Positions 33,310 through 43,313 are shown, counted from the stretch's first letter. The stretch is 64,000 bases of DNA from Magnetococcales bacterium (GCA_015232865.1 JADFYU010000002.1:27070-91069); one strand, 5' to 3'. Notes: generated from the sequence alone by a model not told the origin. Numbers and translations are program-made.

Positions 33310-34548
33310 GTGAGTTTGATCGTGCAAAAATTTGGCGGAACGTCCGTGGGTTCCACCAAGCGGATTCGCAATGTCGCCGCTCAGGCCATTGCCGAGTTTA
33401 AAGCGGGTAACCAGGTCGTGGTTGCTGTTTCGGCCATGTCTGGGGAGACCAATCGGTTGGTCGGTCTGGTTGAAGGGATCAGTGGTTCCTACAGTAAACG
33501 CGAATATGACGTGGTTGTTTCTGCCGGAGAACAGGTCTCTATCGGTTTGTTGGCCATCGCTATTGAGTCATTGGGCTATAAAGCGCGCTCCTATCTGGGC
33601 TGGCAGGTCCGTTTTTTGACCGACTCTGTCTTCTCCAAGGCTCGAATCCAAGAGGTGGAGGCTTTTCGTATCAAGCGTGATCTGGATGCGGGCTATATCG
33701 TTATTGTCGCCGGATTTCAGGGCATTGATTCCGACGGCAACATAACCACCTTGGGTCGGGGCGGTTCTGACACGTCGGCGGTGGCGTTGGCGGCTTCGCT
33801 CAAGGCTGATCGTTGCGACATCTACACCGATGTCGATGGGGTTTATACCACCGATCCACGGATCGTTCCCCAGGCGCGTAAGTTGGACAAGATCTCGTAT
33901 GACGAAATGTTGGAGATGGCCTCTTTGGGGGCTAAGGTTTTGCAGACTCGCTCCGTTGAGTTGGCAAAAAAATATTCCGTTCCCCTTCGCGTTCTCTCCT
34001 CCATGGAGGCGGGAGAAGGGACCATGTTGACTGGAGAAGATGAAACGATGGAAAATGTAATGGTTTCGGCGGTGGCTTTCAATAGAGATGAGGCTAAAAT
34101 CACCCTGTTGGGACTTCCCGATCATCCGGGTATTGCGGCTACAATTTTTGGTGCGTTGTCCGATGCCAATATCGTCGTCGATATGATTATCCAAAATATT
34201 TCTCAAAGTGCGGAGACCGACCTGACGTTTACGGTGCCCAAAGGCGATTTTGATCAGGCCATCCAGGTTTTGGAAGCAACCGCTAAGGAGATTGGCGTCA
34301 AAGATATTCTGGGCAACCGTGATATTGCCAAGGTATCAGCCATTGGTGTCGGCATGCGCTCCCATTCGGGTGTCGCACAAAAAATGTTTAAAGCTCTGGC
34401 GTCTGAAGGGATCAATATCCAGATGATCTCCACTTCAGAAATCAAGGTGTCTGTCATCATCGACGAAAAATACACCGAGCTTGCCGTGCGTGCATTGCAT
34501 CAAGCCTTTGAACTGGATAAGGATTTTGGGGATCGTGTCGGCGGCTGA
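33310..34548 (+). CDS. lysC: Aspartate kinase with two ACT domains
   Basis: A 412-residue aspartokinase. The N-terminus (VQKFGGTSVGS) belongs to the kinase domain, which also shows TLGRGGSDTSAVALAA and CDIYTDVDGVYTTDPR. Two C-terminal ACT domains follow (ITLLGLPDHPGIAATIFG, then ISTSEIKVSVIIDEKY) that should give feedback inhibition by lysine and/or threonine. It phosphorylates aspartate at the head of the Lys/Thr/Met/DAP pathway. Start is GTG. The 3-prime end overlaps cimA by 14 bases. Confidence 0.97.
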   Translation: MSLIVQKFGGTSVGSTKRIRNVAAQAIAEFKAGNQVVVAVSAMSGETNRLVGLVEGISGSYSKREYDVVVSAGEQVSIGLLAIAIESLGYKARSYLGWQVRFLTDSVFSKARIQEVEAFRIKRDLDAGYIVIVAGFQGIDSDGNITTLGRGGSDTSAVALAASLKADRCDIYTDVDGVYTTDPRIVPQARKLDKISYDEMLEMASLGAKVLQTRSVELAKKYSVPLRVLSSMEAGEGTMLTGEDETMENVMVSAVAFNRDEAKITLLGLPDHPGIAATIFGALSDANIVVDMIIQNISQSAETDLTFTVPKGDFDQAIQVLEATAKEIGVKDILGNRDIAKVSAIGVGMRSHSGVAQKMFKALASEGINIQMISTSEIKVSVIIDEKYTELAVRALHQAFELDKDFGDRVGG

Positions 34549-36139
34549 TTCTAACTTTATAACACTCTACGACACCACTCTTCGAGATGGTGCGCAAAGT
34601 GAGGATATCCTCTTCTCCGTTGAGGATAAGTTGCGTATTACCCGGCGTCTGGACGAATTGGGTGTCTCCTTCGTCGAAGGTGGCTGGCCGGGAGCTAATC
34701 CCAAGGACGATGCTTTTTTTCAACAGGTGCGTCGATTGCGTCTGAAAAATTGCCGGGTTTCGGCCTTTGGATCGACTCGACGGGCGGGTGTCCGGGCAAA
34801 AGACGATAAAATTTTGCAGGGGCTGTTGGCGGCTGAAACCGGGGTGATCACCATTTTTGGTAAAACCTGGGATTTTCATGTCACCGAGGCCTTGAATATC
34901 ACGCTGGAGGAAAACCTGGAGTTGATTTTTGACTCCATCCGTTTTCTGAAAAGTCGTGTCGATACGGTTTTTTATGATGCCGAACATTTTTTTGATGGTT
35001 TCCGAGCCAACCCGGAATATGGCATGAAAACCCTGGAGGCCGCTCGTGATGCCGGGGCGGACACTTTGGTGCTCTGTGATACCAACGGTGGCCGGTTGGT
35101 GCGAGAAATCACCAAAAGCACCCAGGCGGCCATGGGTTTGGGGGTTCCCGTCGGCATCCATACCCATAACGATTCCGGTTTGGCACTTGCCAACGCGCTG
35201 GCTGCGGTAGAGGTCGGGGCGACTCATGTGCAGGGCACCATCAACGGAATTGGCGAACGCTGCGGAAATGTTGATCTGACCGCCGTTATTCCCAATCTGA
35301 TGTTAAAGATGGGCAAAAAGACCGATATCTGGCCGAATCAATTGGTCTCTTTGACCGGCTTGAGCCGTTTTGTTGATGAGATGATCAACCGTTCCCCGCG
35401 TAAAAACCAGCCCTTTGTCGGGCTGTCCGCTTTTGCCCACAAGGGCGGTATCCATGTCTCCGCCATTCGCAAAAACCCGGAGACTTATGAGCACCTGCGC
35501 CCGGAGCTGCTCGGTAACAAACAGCGTATCTTGATTTCGGAACAGGCCGGAAGAAGCAATCTGGTCTGCAAATTGGAAGAATATGGCATTACCGATCTTG
35601 ATGGCCGAGACAGCCGACTTCAGGATCTCCTGGCTGAAATCAAGGACTTGGAAAGTCGGGGTTATCAATTTGATGGTGCGGAGGCCTCCTTTGAGCTTCG
35701 GGCGCGTCGGGTTATGGGGCAGGTGCCGGAATATTTCAAGCTACAGGGGTTTCGGGTTATCGATGAGCGACGCCAGCGCAACGGTGGTGACGCGATGGTT
35801 GGGGCTGAAGGAACGGTCAAGCTCTATGTGGCCGGAAAGCTGGTCCATCTGGTCGGAGAGGGAGCGGGACCGGTGGACTCTCTGCATGTGGCACTTTGTC
35901 GAGCTTTGGAGTGGTATTATCCGTCTATCAATGATATCAAGTTGGTGGATTACAAAGTACGGATTTTGAGTGGAATCGGAACCAGTGCCAAGGTTCGGGT
36001 CTTGATTGAGTGGCAGGACGATGATAGACGTTGGGGTACGGTCGGTGTTTCTGACCATATTATTGCAGCCTCTTATGATGCGATGGTCGAGGCGTTGACG
36101 TATAAGCTTTTTGTCGATGGTGTAGCGCCTGCTCTTTAA
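34535..36139 (+). CDS. cimA: (R)-citramalate synthase
   Basis: A 534-residue DRE-TIM metallolyase. The catalytic opening is LYDTTLRDGAQSEDILFSVE. The metal-binding HTHNDSGLALANALAAVE and the GTINGIGERCGN stretch are present, as is a C-terminal LeuA dimer/regulatory domain. The SEDILFSVEDK sequence after DGAQ and the overall length fit the CimA type rather than LeuA. It condenses pyruvate and acetyl-CoA to citramalate, giving a threonine-independent route to isoleucine. GTG start at 34535 with GGGGATC upstream; translational coupling to lysC is likely. Confidence 0.93.
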   Translation: MSAADSNFITLYDTTLRDGAQSEDILFSVEDKLRITRRLDELGVSFVEGGWPGANPKDDAFFQQVRRLRLKNCRVSAFGSTRRAGVRAKDDKILQGLLAAETGVITIFGKTWDFHVTEALNITLEENLELIFDSIRFLKSRVDTVFYDAEHFFDGFRANPEYGMKTLEAARDAGADTLVLCDTNGGRLVREITKSTQAAMGLGVPVGIHTHNDSGLALANALAAVEVGATHVQGTINGIGERCGNVDLTAVIPNLMLKMGKKTDIWPNQLVSLTGLSRFVDEMINRSPRKNQPFVGLSAFAHKGGIHVSAIRKNPETYEHLRPELLGNKQRILISEQAGRSNLVCKLEEYGITDLDGRDSRLQDLLAEIKDLESRGYQFDGAEASFELRARRVMGQVPEYFKLQGFRVIDERRQRNGGDAMVGAEGTVKLYVAGKLVHLVGEGAGPVDSLHVALCRALEWYYPSINDIKLVDYKVRILSGIGTSAKVRVLIEWQDDDRRWGTVGVSDHIIAASYDAMVEALTYKLFVDGVAPAL

Positions 36140-36195
36140 TCGGGGTGCTTTGGGCCGTTAAAATGGGATTTTTCCTTTTCTTCTGAATCGGATAA

Positions 36196-36591
<396 letters not shown>

Positions 36592-36611
36592 GGAGTGTAG
36601 GAAATCAGCCT

Positions 36612-36768
36612 GAATTTGGCAGTTGGCCCTACGCCGCTTGCATGGCCTCTGGATTTTATCGGGTCAAGCAGAAAATGAGTCTCGACTCCAATCCGTGGAG
36701 CTCTTTTTTCTGTTTTACCCGATAAGCCAAGCTGTTGCACCTTTTGTCTCTGTCCGATTGCCGAATTT
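36612..36768. repeat. Foldback repeat copy C
   Basis: An imperfect palindrome of ~157 bases. Outer arms GAATTTGGCAGTTGG and CCGATTGCCGAATTT (36612-36626 and 36754-36768) face each other. Inner stems are TTATCGGGT/ACCCGATAA (36656-36664/36717-36725) and CAGAAAA/TTTTCTG. A 21-base block at 36721-36741 matches 18 of 21 positions with 51530-51550 in copy A. It fills most of the glnB to cNMP-protein spacer. Related copies lie at 43229 and 51418. Confidence 0.7.
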
Positions 36769-36868
36769 TGGCCGACGCCAGAGCGTTTTTTCAAATGGGG
36801 TGGTTGCGAGTTTTGCCGTTTTGCCGGGCAACCCAATTGCGTACATTCTTGCTGTTTAGCGGGGAGTC

Positions 36869-37831
36869 ATGAGATCCATGCGCACGTTGGGAACGCATTT
36901 TAAACAGGGTGAGGTGATTTTTCAGCAGGGAGAGACGGCTGATTGTATGTATGTCGTTTTAAGTGGCGAGGTGGAAATCGTCATGGAGACCGATTTTGGT
37001 GCCAACCGATTGGTGATCAAAAAAAAAGGGGATATTTTTGGTGAAATTTCCCTGTTCGCTTGCAAATCCAGGTTTGCCACAGCTCGTGCTTTAAAGGATT
37101 GCTCGGTTCTTAAGGTAGACGAAAACACCTTTGTGGCCAATCTTCACCAAGATCCTTCTCTGGCTTTTCGAACCATTCAAAGTATGGCTCGGCGCATTTA
37201 TGACCAGGACCATCTCTTGATGAGTGGTTTTTTCCATCAGGAGGAGTCCTGTTGCGATATCACCGGTTTTACCAGTTATATCGATCTGGCCGCTTTTTTG
37301 GATGCCGAGGTCAAACGAGCCAGGCGGTTGATGCAGCCGATGGCTTTTGCCATTTTGGATATGGATGATTATGCCCAATTGTGCAAAAAACATGGCGAGC
37401 AGATGGGGGAGGATCTTCTGAAGGTTGTCGCGGCCTGTTTGAAAAAATTTTTACGTCGCAGTGATATTGTCGGTCGGTACAGCAATGACCGTTTTGCCAT
37501 TCTTCTCTATGAGGCCGATGGTGTGTCGGCACTCAAGGTGATGGAAAAGGTGCGCCTTTCCTATTTGGAGCAGGTTGAGGAGATGGGGGTTGACGGGTTG
37601 GTCTCCAGTTTTACCTGCGGAATTGCCATCTACCCGGAACATGAAAAAGCGGTGGGTTTGAGCAAAGCCGCTTTTAAATCTTTGACCCAGGGAAAGTTAG
37701 AGGGAAAAAATCGGGTGGTCATGGCCGGCCCCAGTTCTGTTTGGCAGGAGAAAATGGCGGAGAAGAAGGAAAAAGCCTTGAAATCCCAGGAAAAACGCCC
37801 CGGCTGGAAATTTGGTTTTTTTAACGGATAA
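36869..37831 (+). CDS. Cyclic-nucleotide-binding domain protein with degenerate GGDEF domain
   Basis: A 320-residue cytoplasmic protein. An N-terminal cNMP-binding domain (~8-115) shows FKQGEVIFQQGETADCMYVV and KKGDIFGEISLF. The C-terminal GGDEF-fold domain (~140-285) has AFAILDMDDYAQLCKKHGEQ, but the active-site loop reads GRYSNDRFAIL where GG(D/E)EF is expected. Cyclase activity is therefore unlikely; it may be a c-di-GMP or protein-binding pseudo-enzyme. The tail is lysine-rich. The start has GGGGAG upstream. Confidence 0.87.
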   Translation: MRSMRTLGTHFKQGEVIFQQGETADCMYVVLSGEVEIVMETDFGANRLVIKKKGDIFGEISLFACKSRFATARALKDCSVLKVDENTFVANLHQDPSLAFRTIQSMARRIYDQDHLLMSGFFHQEESCCDITGFTSYIDLAAFLDAEVKRARRLMQPMAFAILDMDDYAQLCKKHGEQMGEDLLKVVAACLKKFLRRSDIVGRYSNDRFAILLYEADGVSALKVMEKVRLSYLEQVEEMGVDGLVSSFTCGIAIYPEHEKAVGLSKAAFKSLTQGKLEGKNRVVMAGPSSVWQEKMAEKKEKALKSQEKRPGWKFGFFNG

Positions 37832-37994
37832 CGGACTGTATTCTATTCCTGACAGGATAGATCCCTTCGTTTGGCGGTTGTTCGCACGCAACGGGACAAC
37901 CACATGATTCCCCAGGCAAATACAAAAAAAATTCTCTTCATTAGCAACTCCCCATTTTCGCACGTTCAACCCCGTTTCTAGGATAAAGGGTTAA

Positions 37995-39350
37995 GTGAAG
38001 CTATCCAACGACGCCAAAGTAGCCATTATTGGAGGAGGACCGGCCGGTTCCATGGCGGGATTTTTTCTGTTGGAGTTGGCGCAGCGGGTCAATCTGAATA
38101 TTACGGTTGATCTGTACGAACCACGGGATTTCAACCTGTATGGTCCAGCCGGCTGCAACATGTGTGCGGGAGTTGTCTCCGAGAATCTGGTACAGACCTT
38201 GGCAGCCGAAGGAATTCATCTGCCTTCTGAAGTGGTTCAGCGTGGCATCGAAGCCTATACCCTGCACACCTCCGGTTTTGACCCTGTTTTCATAAAGACC
38301 CCGGCTGACGATCTTCGTATTGCGACCGTCTATCGGGGTAATGGGCCGCGAGCACCGATGGATGGCACCAAGTGGGAAAGTTTTGATGGCTATCTGCTCA
38401 ATCTGGCCAAAAAGCGGGGGGTCAACGTTATCCATCAACGTGTAACCGATCTCTCTTGGGAGGGGAATCGGCCCAAGGTGGGATGTCGCAATGAATCGGA
38501 TCGCACCTATGATCTACTGATGGGCGCGGTGGGCGTCAATGCTCCGATTTTGAAGCAATTTGAAAATTTGGACTTTGAGTTCTCCTCTCCACCGGTTAAA
38601 AGAGGGTATGTCTCAGAGATTTATCTGGGTGAATCGGTGGTTCAGCAGCATATCGGCAGTTCCATGCATGTTTTTTTACTGGACATTCCGGGGTTGAAAT
38701 TTGCAGCTCTGATTCCAAAGGTGGAATATGTCACCATCGTCTTGATGGGAGAGGATATTGACAAGCCGCTGGTTGAACAATTCATGAATTCACCGGAAGT
38801 GCGCAGCTGTTTTCCCGACTCCTTTTCCTGGCACTATACCGACAAGGCGAGAACCATTGGTCAGGCTTGTCGCTGCGGACCCAAATTAAATGTCGGGCCG
38901 GCGAAAAAACCTTATGGCAATCGGGTGGTCATGATCGGAGATTGTGCCGTCTCCCGGCTCTATAAGGATGGGATCGGCGCCGCCTATATTACGGCTAAAG
39001 CCAGTGCGGTCACCGCACTGTTCTTCGGAATCTGCAACGATGACTTTAAAGAGCAGTATGGTCCGGTTTGTCAGCGAATCGCCCGTGATAACCTCATTGG
39101 AAACCTGATATTTTTTGTCAGCCTGCTCTATCAGAAACTCAAAATCCTTCGACGCGGTATGGTTCGTATGGTCAAAGAGGAGGCCAGCTTGAAAAGTGCG
39201 GATCGACGGATGAGTTGGATACTCTGGGACACCTTTACCGGCAGTGCCACCTACCGGGAAATTTTTTTCAAGTCACTGCATCCGTTGTTTGTGTTTCGAC
39301 TGGTCTCTTCGACCATCCTATCCTTTTTCATCGACCGGAAGAAAGGCTAG
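37995..39350 (+). CDS. FAD-dependent oxidoreductase, geranylgeranyl-reductase-like
   Basis: A 451-residue flavoprotein. The N-terminal dinucleotide fold (VAIIGGGPAGSMAGFFLLEL) and the later FAD contact GNRVVMIGDCAVSRLYKDGIG are clear. A conserved cysteine-rich GPAGCNMCAGVVS and SHARED PHBH-like architecture place it near geranylgeranyl reductases and related FixC-type enzymes. The C-terminal ~80 residues are hydrophobic and basic, suggesting membrane association. Substrate is unknown, perhaps an isoprenoid. GTG start after AAAGGG. The M48 protease gene follows 3 bases later. Confidence 0.85.
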   Translation: MKLSNDAKVAIIGGGPAGSMAGFFLLELAQRVNLNITVDLYEPRDFNLYGPAGCNMCAGVVSENLVQTLAAEGIHLPSEVVQRGIEAYTLHTSGFDPVFIKTPADDLRIATVYRGNGPRAPMDGTKWESFDGYLLNLAKKRGVNVIHQRVTDLSWEGNRPKVGCRNESDRTYDLLMGAVGVNAPILKQFENLDFEFSSPPVKRGYVSEIYLGESVVQQHIGSSMHVFLLDIPGLKFAALIPKVEYVTIVLMGEDIDKPLVEQFMNSPEVRSCFPDSFSWHYTDKARTIGQACRCGPKLNVGPAKKPYGNRVVMIGDCAVSRLYKDGIGAAYITAKASAVTALFFGICNDDFKEQYGPVCQRIARDNLIGNLIFFVSLLYQKLKILRRGMVRMVKEEASLKSADRRMSWILWDTFTGSATYREIFFKSLHPLFVFRLVSSTILSFFIDRKKG

Positions 39351-39353
39351 TTT

Positions 39354-40589
39354 GTGAATTACTACGCTTGGATTGTGTTGTCGGCACTTTTGCTTGGCTA
39401 TCTTCTTGATGTGGTCTCTACGCATCTCAACGTCGGTGCCATGCCCAAAACACCACCGGCACCGTTTGCGGATCTGATCGATGAACAGGGCTGTTTGCGG
39501 GCCAGGCGTTATGCTCAGGACAAGGCGCGATTGGGGCTGGTGGCTGCGACCGTCGATTTGATCGCCTTGTTGACCTGGTGGTGGTGGGGAGGCTTCCAGT
39601 TTTTGGATGTTTGGGTTCGCTCTTTTGGATATCAAGAGGTGACAACCGGCGTGATCTACCTGGCTATCCTGATGTTCTTGGGACGATTGCTCTCTCTGCC
39701 TTTCTCCCTCTATGGCACCTTTGTCATAGAAGAGCGGTACGGTTTTAATAGGACGACGACAAAGACCTATCTTCTCGATTTGATGAAGGGATTGATCCTG
39801 GCCGTTTTATTGGGTGGGCCGTTGATGGCGGGTGTTCTCTGGTTTTTTGGTTATACCGGATCTGATGCCTGGCTTTACTGTTGGGCGGGAACGACGGTAT
39901 TTTTGTTGCTTATTCAATATATTGCTCCGGTCTGGTTGATGCCGCTGTTCAACCGATTTACACCCTTGGCTGACGGTGCCTTGAAAACAGCGGTATTGGC
40001 GTATGCCGACCGGGTGAACTTTCGGGTCGCCGATATCTATGAGGTGGATGGCTCCCGGCGATCGGCCAAAGCCAACGCTTTTTTTACCGGCTTCGGAAAA
40101 AGTCGCCGGATCGCACTATTCGATACCCTGATAAAGAATCACTCCATCCCGGAGTTGGTGGCTGTTTTGGCCCATGAGGTCGGTCACCAGAAAAAAAAGC
40201 ACATTCTCCAATCCTTGATTTTTGGTCTTTTGCACATGGGATTGATGTTTTACTTGCTTTCGATATTTTTGACCGACAAGGCACTCTTTGAGGCATTCAA
40301 CATGGAACAGATTTCAATCTATGGCGGATTGACTTTTTTCAGTCTATTGTTGACGCCGTTGGATTTGCTTTTGGGGCCGATTTTAAAATGGATCTCTCGA
40401 AAAAATGAGTTTCAAGCCGATCGATTTGCCGTTGAAACCATCCCGGATCGTTCGGCTTTGGTCGAGGCTCTGAAAAAATTATCGATCGATACGCTTTCCA
40501 ATCTGACACCGCACCCTTTTTACGTTATACTCAACAACTCCCATCCACCATTGATCGAAAGAATTGGTGCGATTAATCGTGTTAAATAG
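39354..40589 (+). CDS. M48 family membrane metallopeptidase (Ste24/CAAX protease type)
   Basis: A 411-residue integral membrane protease. The HExxH motif is VLAHEVGHQKKKH near residue 275 and the third zinc ligand is in NEFQADRFAVE. About seven hydrophobic helices and the length match the Ste24 type rather than the shorter HtpX. Such proteases cleave membrane proteins, and in eukaryotes prenylated ones. It is co-transcribed with an isoprenoid-reductase-like flavoprotein. GTG start, 3-base gap. Confidence 0.92.
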   Translation: MNYYAWIVLSALLLGYLLDVVSTHLNVGAMPKTPPAPFADLIDEQGCLRARRYAQDKARLGLVAATVDLIALLTWWWWGGFQFLDVWVRSFGYQEVTTGVIYLAILMFLGRLLSLPFSLYGTFVIEERYGFNRTTTKTYLLDLMKGLILAVLLGGPLMAGVLWFFGYTGSDAWLYCWAGTTVFLLLIQYIAPVWLMPLFNRFTPLADGALKTAVLAYADRVNFRVADIYEVDGSRRSAKANAFFTGFGKSRRIALFDTLIKNHSIPELVAVLAHEVGHQKKKHILQSLIFGLLHMGLMFYLLSIFLTDKALFEAFNMEQISIYGGLTFFSLLLTPLDLLLGPILKWISRKNEFQADRFAVETIPDRSALVEALKKLSIDTLSNLTPHPFYVILNNSHPPLIERIGAINRVK

Positions 40590-40675
40590 GATTTTTTTAT
40601 TAGGCAATGGATGATTTGGTCTGTTTTCTGGTCGAATACGGTGCGCATTGGTGGGGTTGGCCGGCTTGGGGGTGA

Positions 40676-42448
40676 TTGGATGATTTTATGTTACTGAAGA
40701 AAGCCGGAACCTTGGAGAAAAAGCTGTTGGAACTTCTTCTGGAAAATAGTCTGGAAGGGGTGATTCTGCTCGACCGGCACGGGATTGTCTTGCAGGCCAA
40801 TCAGGCTTTTTCGGCCAAGGTCGGAATCTCCTTGGACACGATCGAAAACAGGCATGTCTGCCGTTTGTTTGCATCCAAGGATGAGTATGCCTTCCTGGAT
40901 CGGGTTCGGGATCGTCTCTGGCATGGTGGGTTTTGGCAGGGGGATGTCCGCTGTCAGTTGGTCAACGGCTTTCATTTTGAAGGCCAAGTCAAAGTCAGTG
41001 TGGTTTTGCCCCAGAGTGGTCCGATTCAGTTCCATCTATGCCAGGTTGCGATTCATAAAACAGGCGGTGAACATCGCCCGGCCATCCCCTCCATTAAAGC
41101 TCTTGACGATCTGACCAAACTGGCGACACTTCCTGTCTTTGTTGACCGACTAAAACAGGCGGTCTCCAACGGTCTTCGACATGAACGGTCCATTGGTGTC
41201 ATGAAACTGGATCTGGACCGATTTACCCTGATCAACGATTCCGTTGGCCGAAAACAAGGGGATCAACTGCTTTGTATCGTTTCAGAACGACTGGTAAAAT
41301 GCCTGCGGGACAGTGACTCGGTGGCGAGAATCGGCGCCGATGAGTTTGGACTGCTGCTTTCTGATATCGATCAAGGGCCAGGTGCGGTTCGCAACTCGGG
41401 TTTTGTGGCGCAAAAAATATATGAGTCTCTCTCCAAGCCGGTTAAATTGGCAACCGGAGAGATGATCGAAATTACGGCGGCACTGGGTATCACCCTCTTT
41501 CCCCAAGACGGAAACAGCCCGGAGCAGCTTCTTAAAAATGCCGATACCGCGCTCTCTCATGCCCGACAAGGGGGGCGCAATACCTATCAGTTTTTTTCTT
41601 TCGAAATGGCCGAGATGGCGCGGCAGAGATTTGCTCTGGAGAACAGTCTGCGTCAGGCGGTGGAGCGCAATGAGCTTCATCTTTATTATCAACCCCAGGT
41701 GGATTTGGTCAGTGGTTTGGTCATTGGGGCAGAAGCTCTGATTCGTTGGATACACCCGGAGCGAGGGGTGATCTCTCCCGCTGATTTCATCCCGGTAGCC
41801 GAAGAGACCGGATTGATTCTACCGATTGGTGAATGGGTGTTGCGAACGGCCTGCCGACAGATGGCGATCTGGAAGGCGATGGGTTTGGCAACCATTCGGG
41901 TTGGGGTCAACTTATCGGCGGTTCAGTTTCAGCGGCAGGATATCGAAAAAATTGTCCGGGAGTGTCTGGATGAGACAAAAATTGATCCGCAGACCCTGGA
42001 TTTGGAAATTACGGAAAGCGCCATCATGGATGATGTTGCAAAGGCGGTCTTGATACTCAACCGCATCAGCGCATTGGGTGTCAAACTCTCGATTGATGAC
42101 TTTGGAACCGGATATTCATCTTTGAGTCAACTGCGCCACTTTCCGTTTAAAACCTTGAAGATCGATCGCTCCTTTATTCTTTCCATCGAAGAGGATCAAG
42201 GTGACAAGGCGATTGTCAATGCGATTATTGCCATGGCACATAGTCTGGATCAAAGCGTGATCGTCGAAGGTGTCGAGACGCAAGCGCAATTGGGAATCAT
42301 GCGTGACTTGAAATGTAACGAGATGCAGGGGTATTTGTTTAGTGCCCCGGTTCCCGTTGCCAAGTTTACTGAGATGTTAATAGAGGGAAAACGATTGTTG
42401 AAGGATGACGGTACCTCAACAACCGTGAATCCCATTAAGGGTGGGTGA
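40676..42448 (+). CDS. PAS-GGDEF-EAL c-di-GMP signalling protein
   Basis: A 590-residue cytoplasmic protein. A PAS domain (~15-125; LENSLEGVILLDRHGIVLQA) is followed by a GGDEF domain (~140-305) with active-loop RIGADEFGLL, in which GADEF replaces GGDEF. The EAL domain (~320-570) has all main signatures: AEALIRW, DLEITES, IDDFGTGYSSL, LKIDRSFI and EGVETQAQL. The EAL part should be an active c-di-GMP phosphodiesterase; the GADEF domain may cyclise or bind GTP. Starts are TTG 40676 or ATG 40688. Its stop is coupled to the exonuclease gene. Confidence 0.9.
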   Translation: MDDFMLLKKAGTLEKKLLELLLENSLEGVILLDRHGIVLQANQAFSAKVGISLDTIENRHVCRLFASKDEYAFLDRVRDRLWHGGFWQGDVRCQLVNGFHFEGQVKVSVVLPQSGPIQFHLCQVAIHKTGGEHRPAIPSIKALDDLTKLATLPVFVDRLKQAVSNGLRHERSIGVMKLDLDRFTLINDSVGRKQGDQLLCIVSERLVKCLRDSDSVARIGADEFGLLLSDIDQGPGAVRNSGFVAQKIYESLSKPVKLATGEMIEITAALGITLFPQDGNSPEQLLKNADTALSHARQGGRNTYQFFSFEMAEMARQRFALENSLRQAVERNELHLYYQPQVDLVSGLVIGAEALIRWIHPERGVISPADFIPVAEETGLILPIGEWVLRTACRQMAIWKAMGLATIRVGVNLSAVQFQRQDIEKIVRECLDETKIDPQTLDLEITESAIMDDVAKAVLILNRISALGVKLSIDDFGTGYSSLSQLRHFPFKTLKIDRSFILSIEEDQGDKAIVNAIIAMAHSLDQSVIVEGVETQAQLGIMRDLKCNEMQGYLFSAPVPVAKFTEMLIEGKRLLKDDGTSTTVNPIKGG

Positions 42449-43128
42449 TTGTGGATATCGAACAGCATAACCAGCGATTTGACTCTATTGATGAGGGGAA
42501 AGGTCAATCCAAACAAATGGCTGCGTTGACTCTTCCGACAAATTTCCGCAACAAAATGAGCAAAGAACAGATCAATAATCTACCCATCTGCAAATGGGAA
42601 GGGCCAATCCGATTGATTGATTCGGACGCTACTCTGGCTCAAGCTGTTGAAGATTTGAAAACCGAGCGGATATTGGGGTTTGATACGGAGACCAAGCCGG
42701 TTTTCCGCAAGGGGATCAGCCATAGCCCCTCTATCTTACAGTTGGCCAGGCAGGAGGATGTCTTGCTGTTTCAGCTGAAAAATTTAAAAAACATTCTGCC
42801 CCTTGCCCAGGTCTTGTCCGATGCCTCCATTTTAAAAGTCGGCGTTGGACTGGCAAACGATATTGAGCAGTTACAATCTATTATTCCCTTTAAGCCCAAT
42901 GGGTTCGTCGATTTGGGAGATGTGGCGCGAGAGAGTAATATCCAGAGTTGCGGTCTTCGCAGTATGGCGGCCCGCTTTTTTGGCTTCAGAATCTCCAAAC
43001 GGGCGCAATGTTCCAATTGGGAAAACAGCCAACTGAAAAAATATCAAATTCAATATGCAGCGACCGATGCTTGGGTGAGTCGAGAGATCTATCTGATCAT
43101 GAACAGACAGGGATTGATAGCCGGCTAA
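42445..43128 (+). CDS. RNase D-like 3'-5' exonuclease domain protein
   Basis: A protein of up to 227 residues whose DEDDy exonuclease domain shows ILGFDTETKPVF (Exo I), VGVGLANDIEQL (Exo II) and YAATDAWVSREIY (Exo III), so all catalytic acids and the tyrosine are present. A GTG at 42445 overlaps the stop of the EAL gene; other starts are GTG 42451, ATG 42517 and ATG 42556, the last being where family similarity begins (MSKEQINNLPICKWEGPI). It lacks the HRDC domain of full RNase D. It probably trims RNA. Confidence 0.88.
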   Translation: MIVDIEQHNQRFDSIDEGKGQSKQMAALTLPTNFRNKMSKEQINNLPICKWEGPIRLIDSDATLAQAVEDLKTERILGFDTETKPVFRKGISHSPSILQLARQEDVLLFQLKNLKNILPLAQVLSDASILKVGVGLANDIEQLQSIIPFKPNGFVDLGDVARESNIQSCGLRSMAARFFGFRISKRAQCSNWENSQLKKYQIQYAATDAWVSREIYLIMNRQGLIAG

Positions 43129-43228
43129 ACCCGGCTTCAACCAAGTTGCCTCCTGCGCTCGGTGTACACACGGGTTCCTTGCGACCGGACCCCCGTTGAT
43201 GCTGGAGAGACCGATCGATATGTCAAAA

Positions 43229-43313
43229 TTCGACAGTCGCCTCATGTACTCGGCGAGACCTTTTGATTCACCGGGCAAACGGTTGCACCGCTTATCCAAC
43301 GCCGGCTGTCGAA
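43229..43313. repeat. Foldback repeat copy B (short form)
   Basis: An 85-base imperfect palindrome bounded by TTCGACAG (43229-43236) and CTGTCGAA (43306-43313). It contains the 13-mer GTTGCACCGCTTA at 43282-43294, identical to one in copy A (51543-51555), and a TTGATTCACC block also found in copy A. It looks like an internally deleted relative of copies A and C. It lies in the spacer between the exonuclease and WD40 genes. Confidence 0.6.

Noticed and set aside
36623..36859. 78-codon forward frame between glnB and the cNMP protein
   Set aside because: It lies across foldback copy C and has no good start signal.
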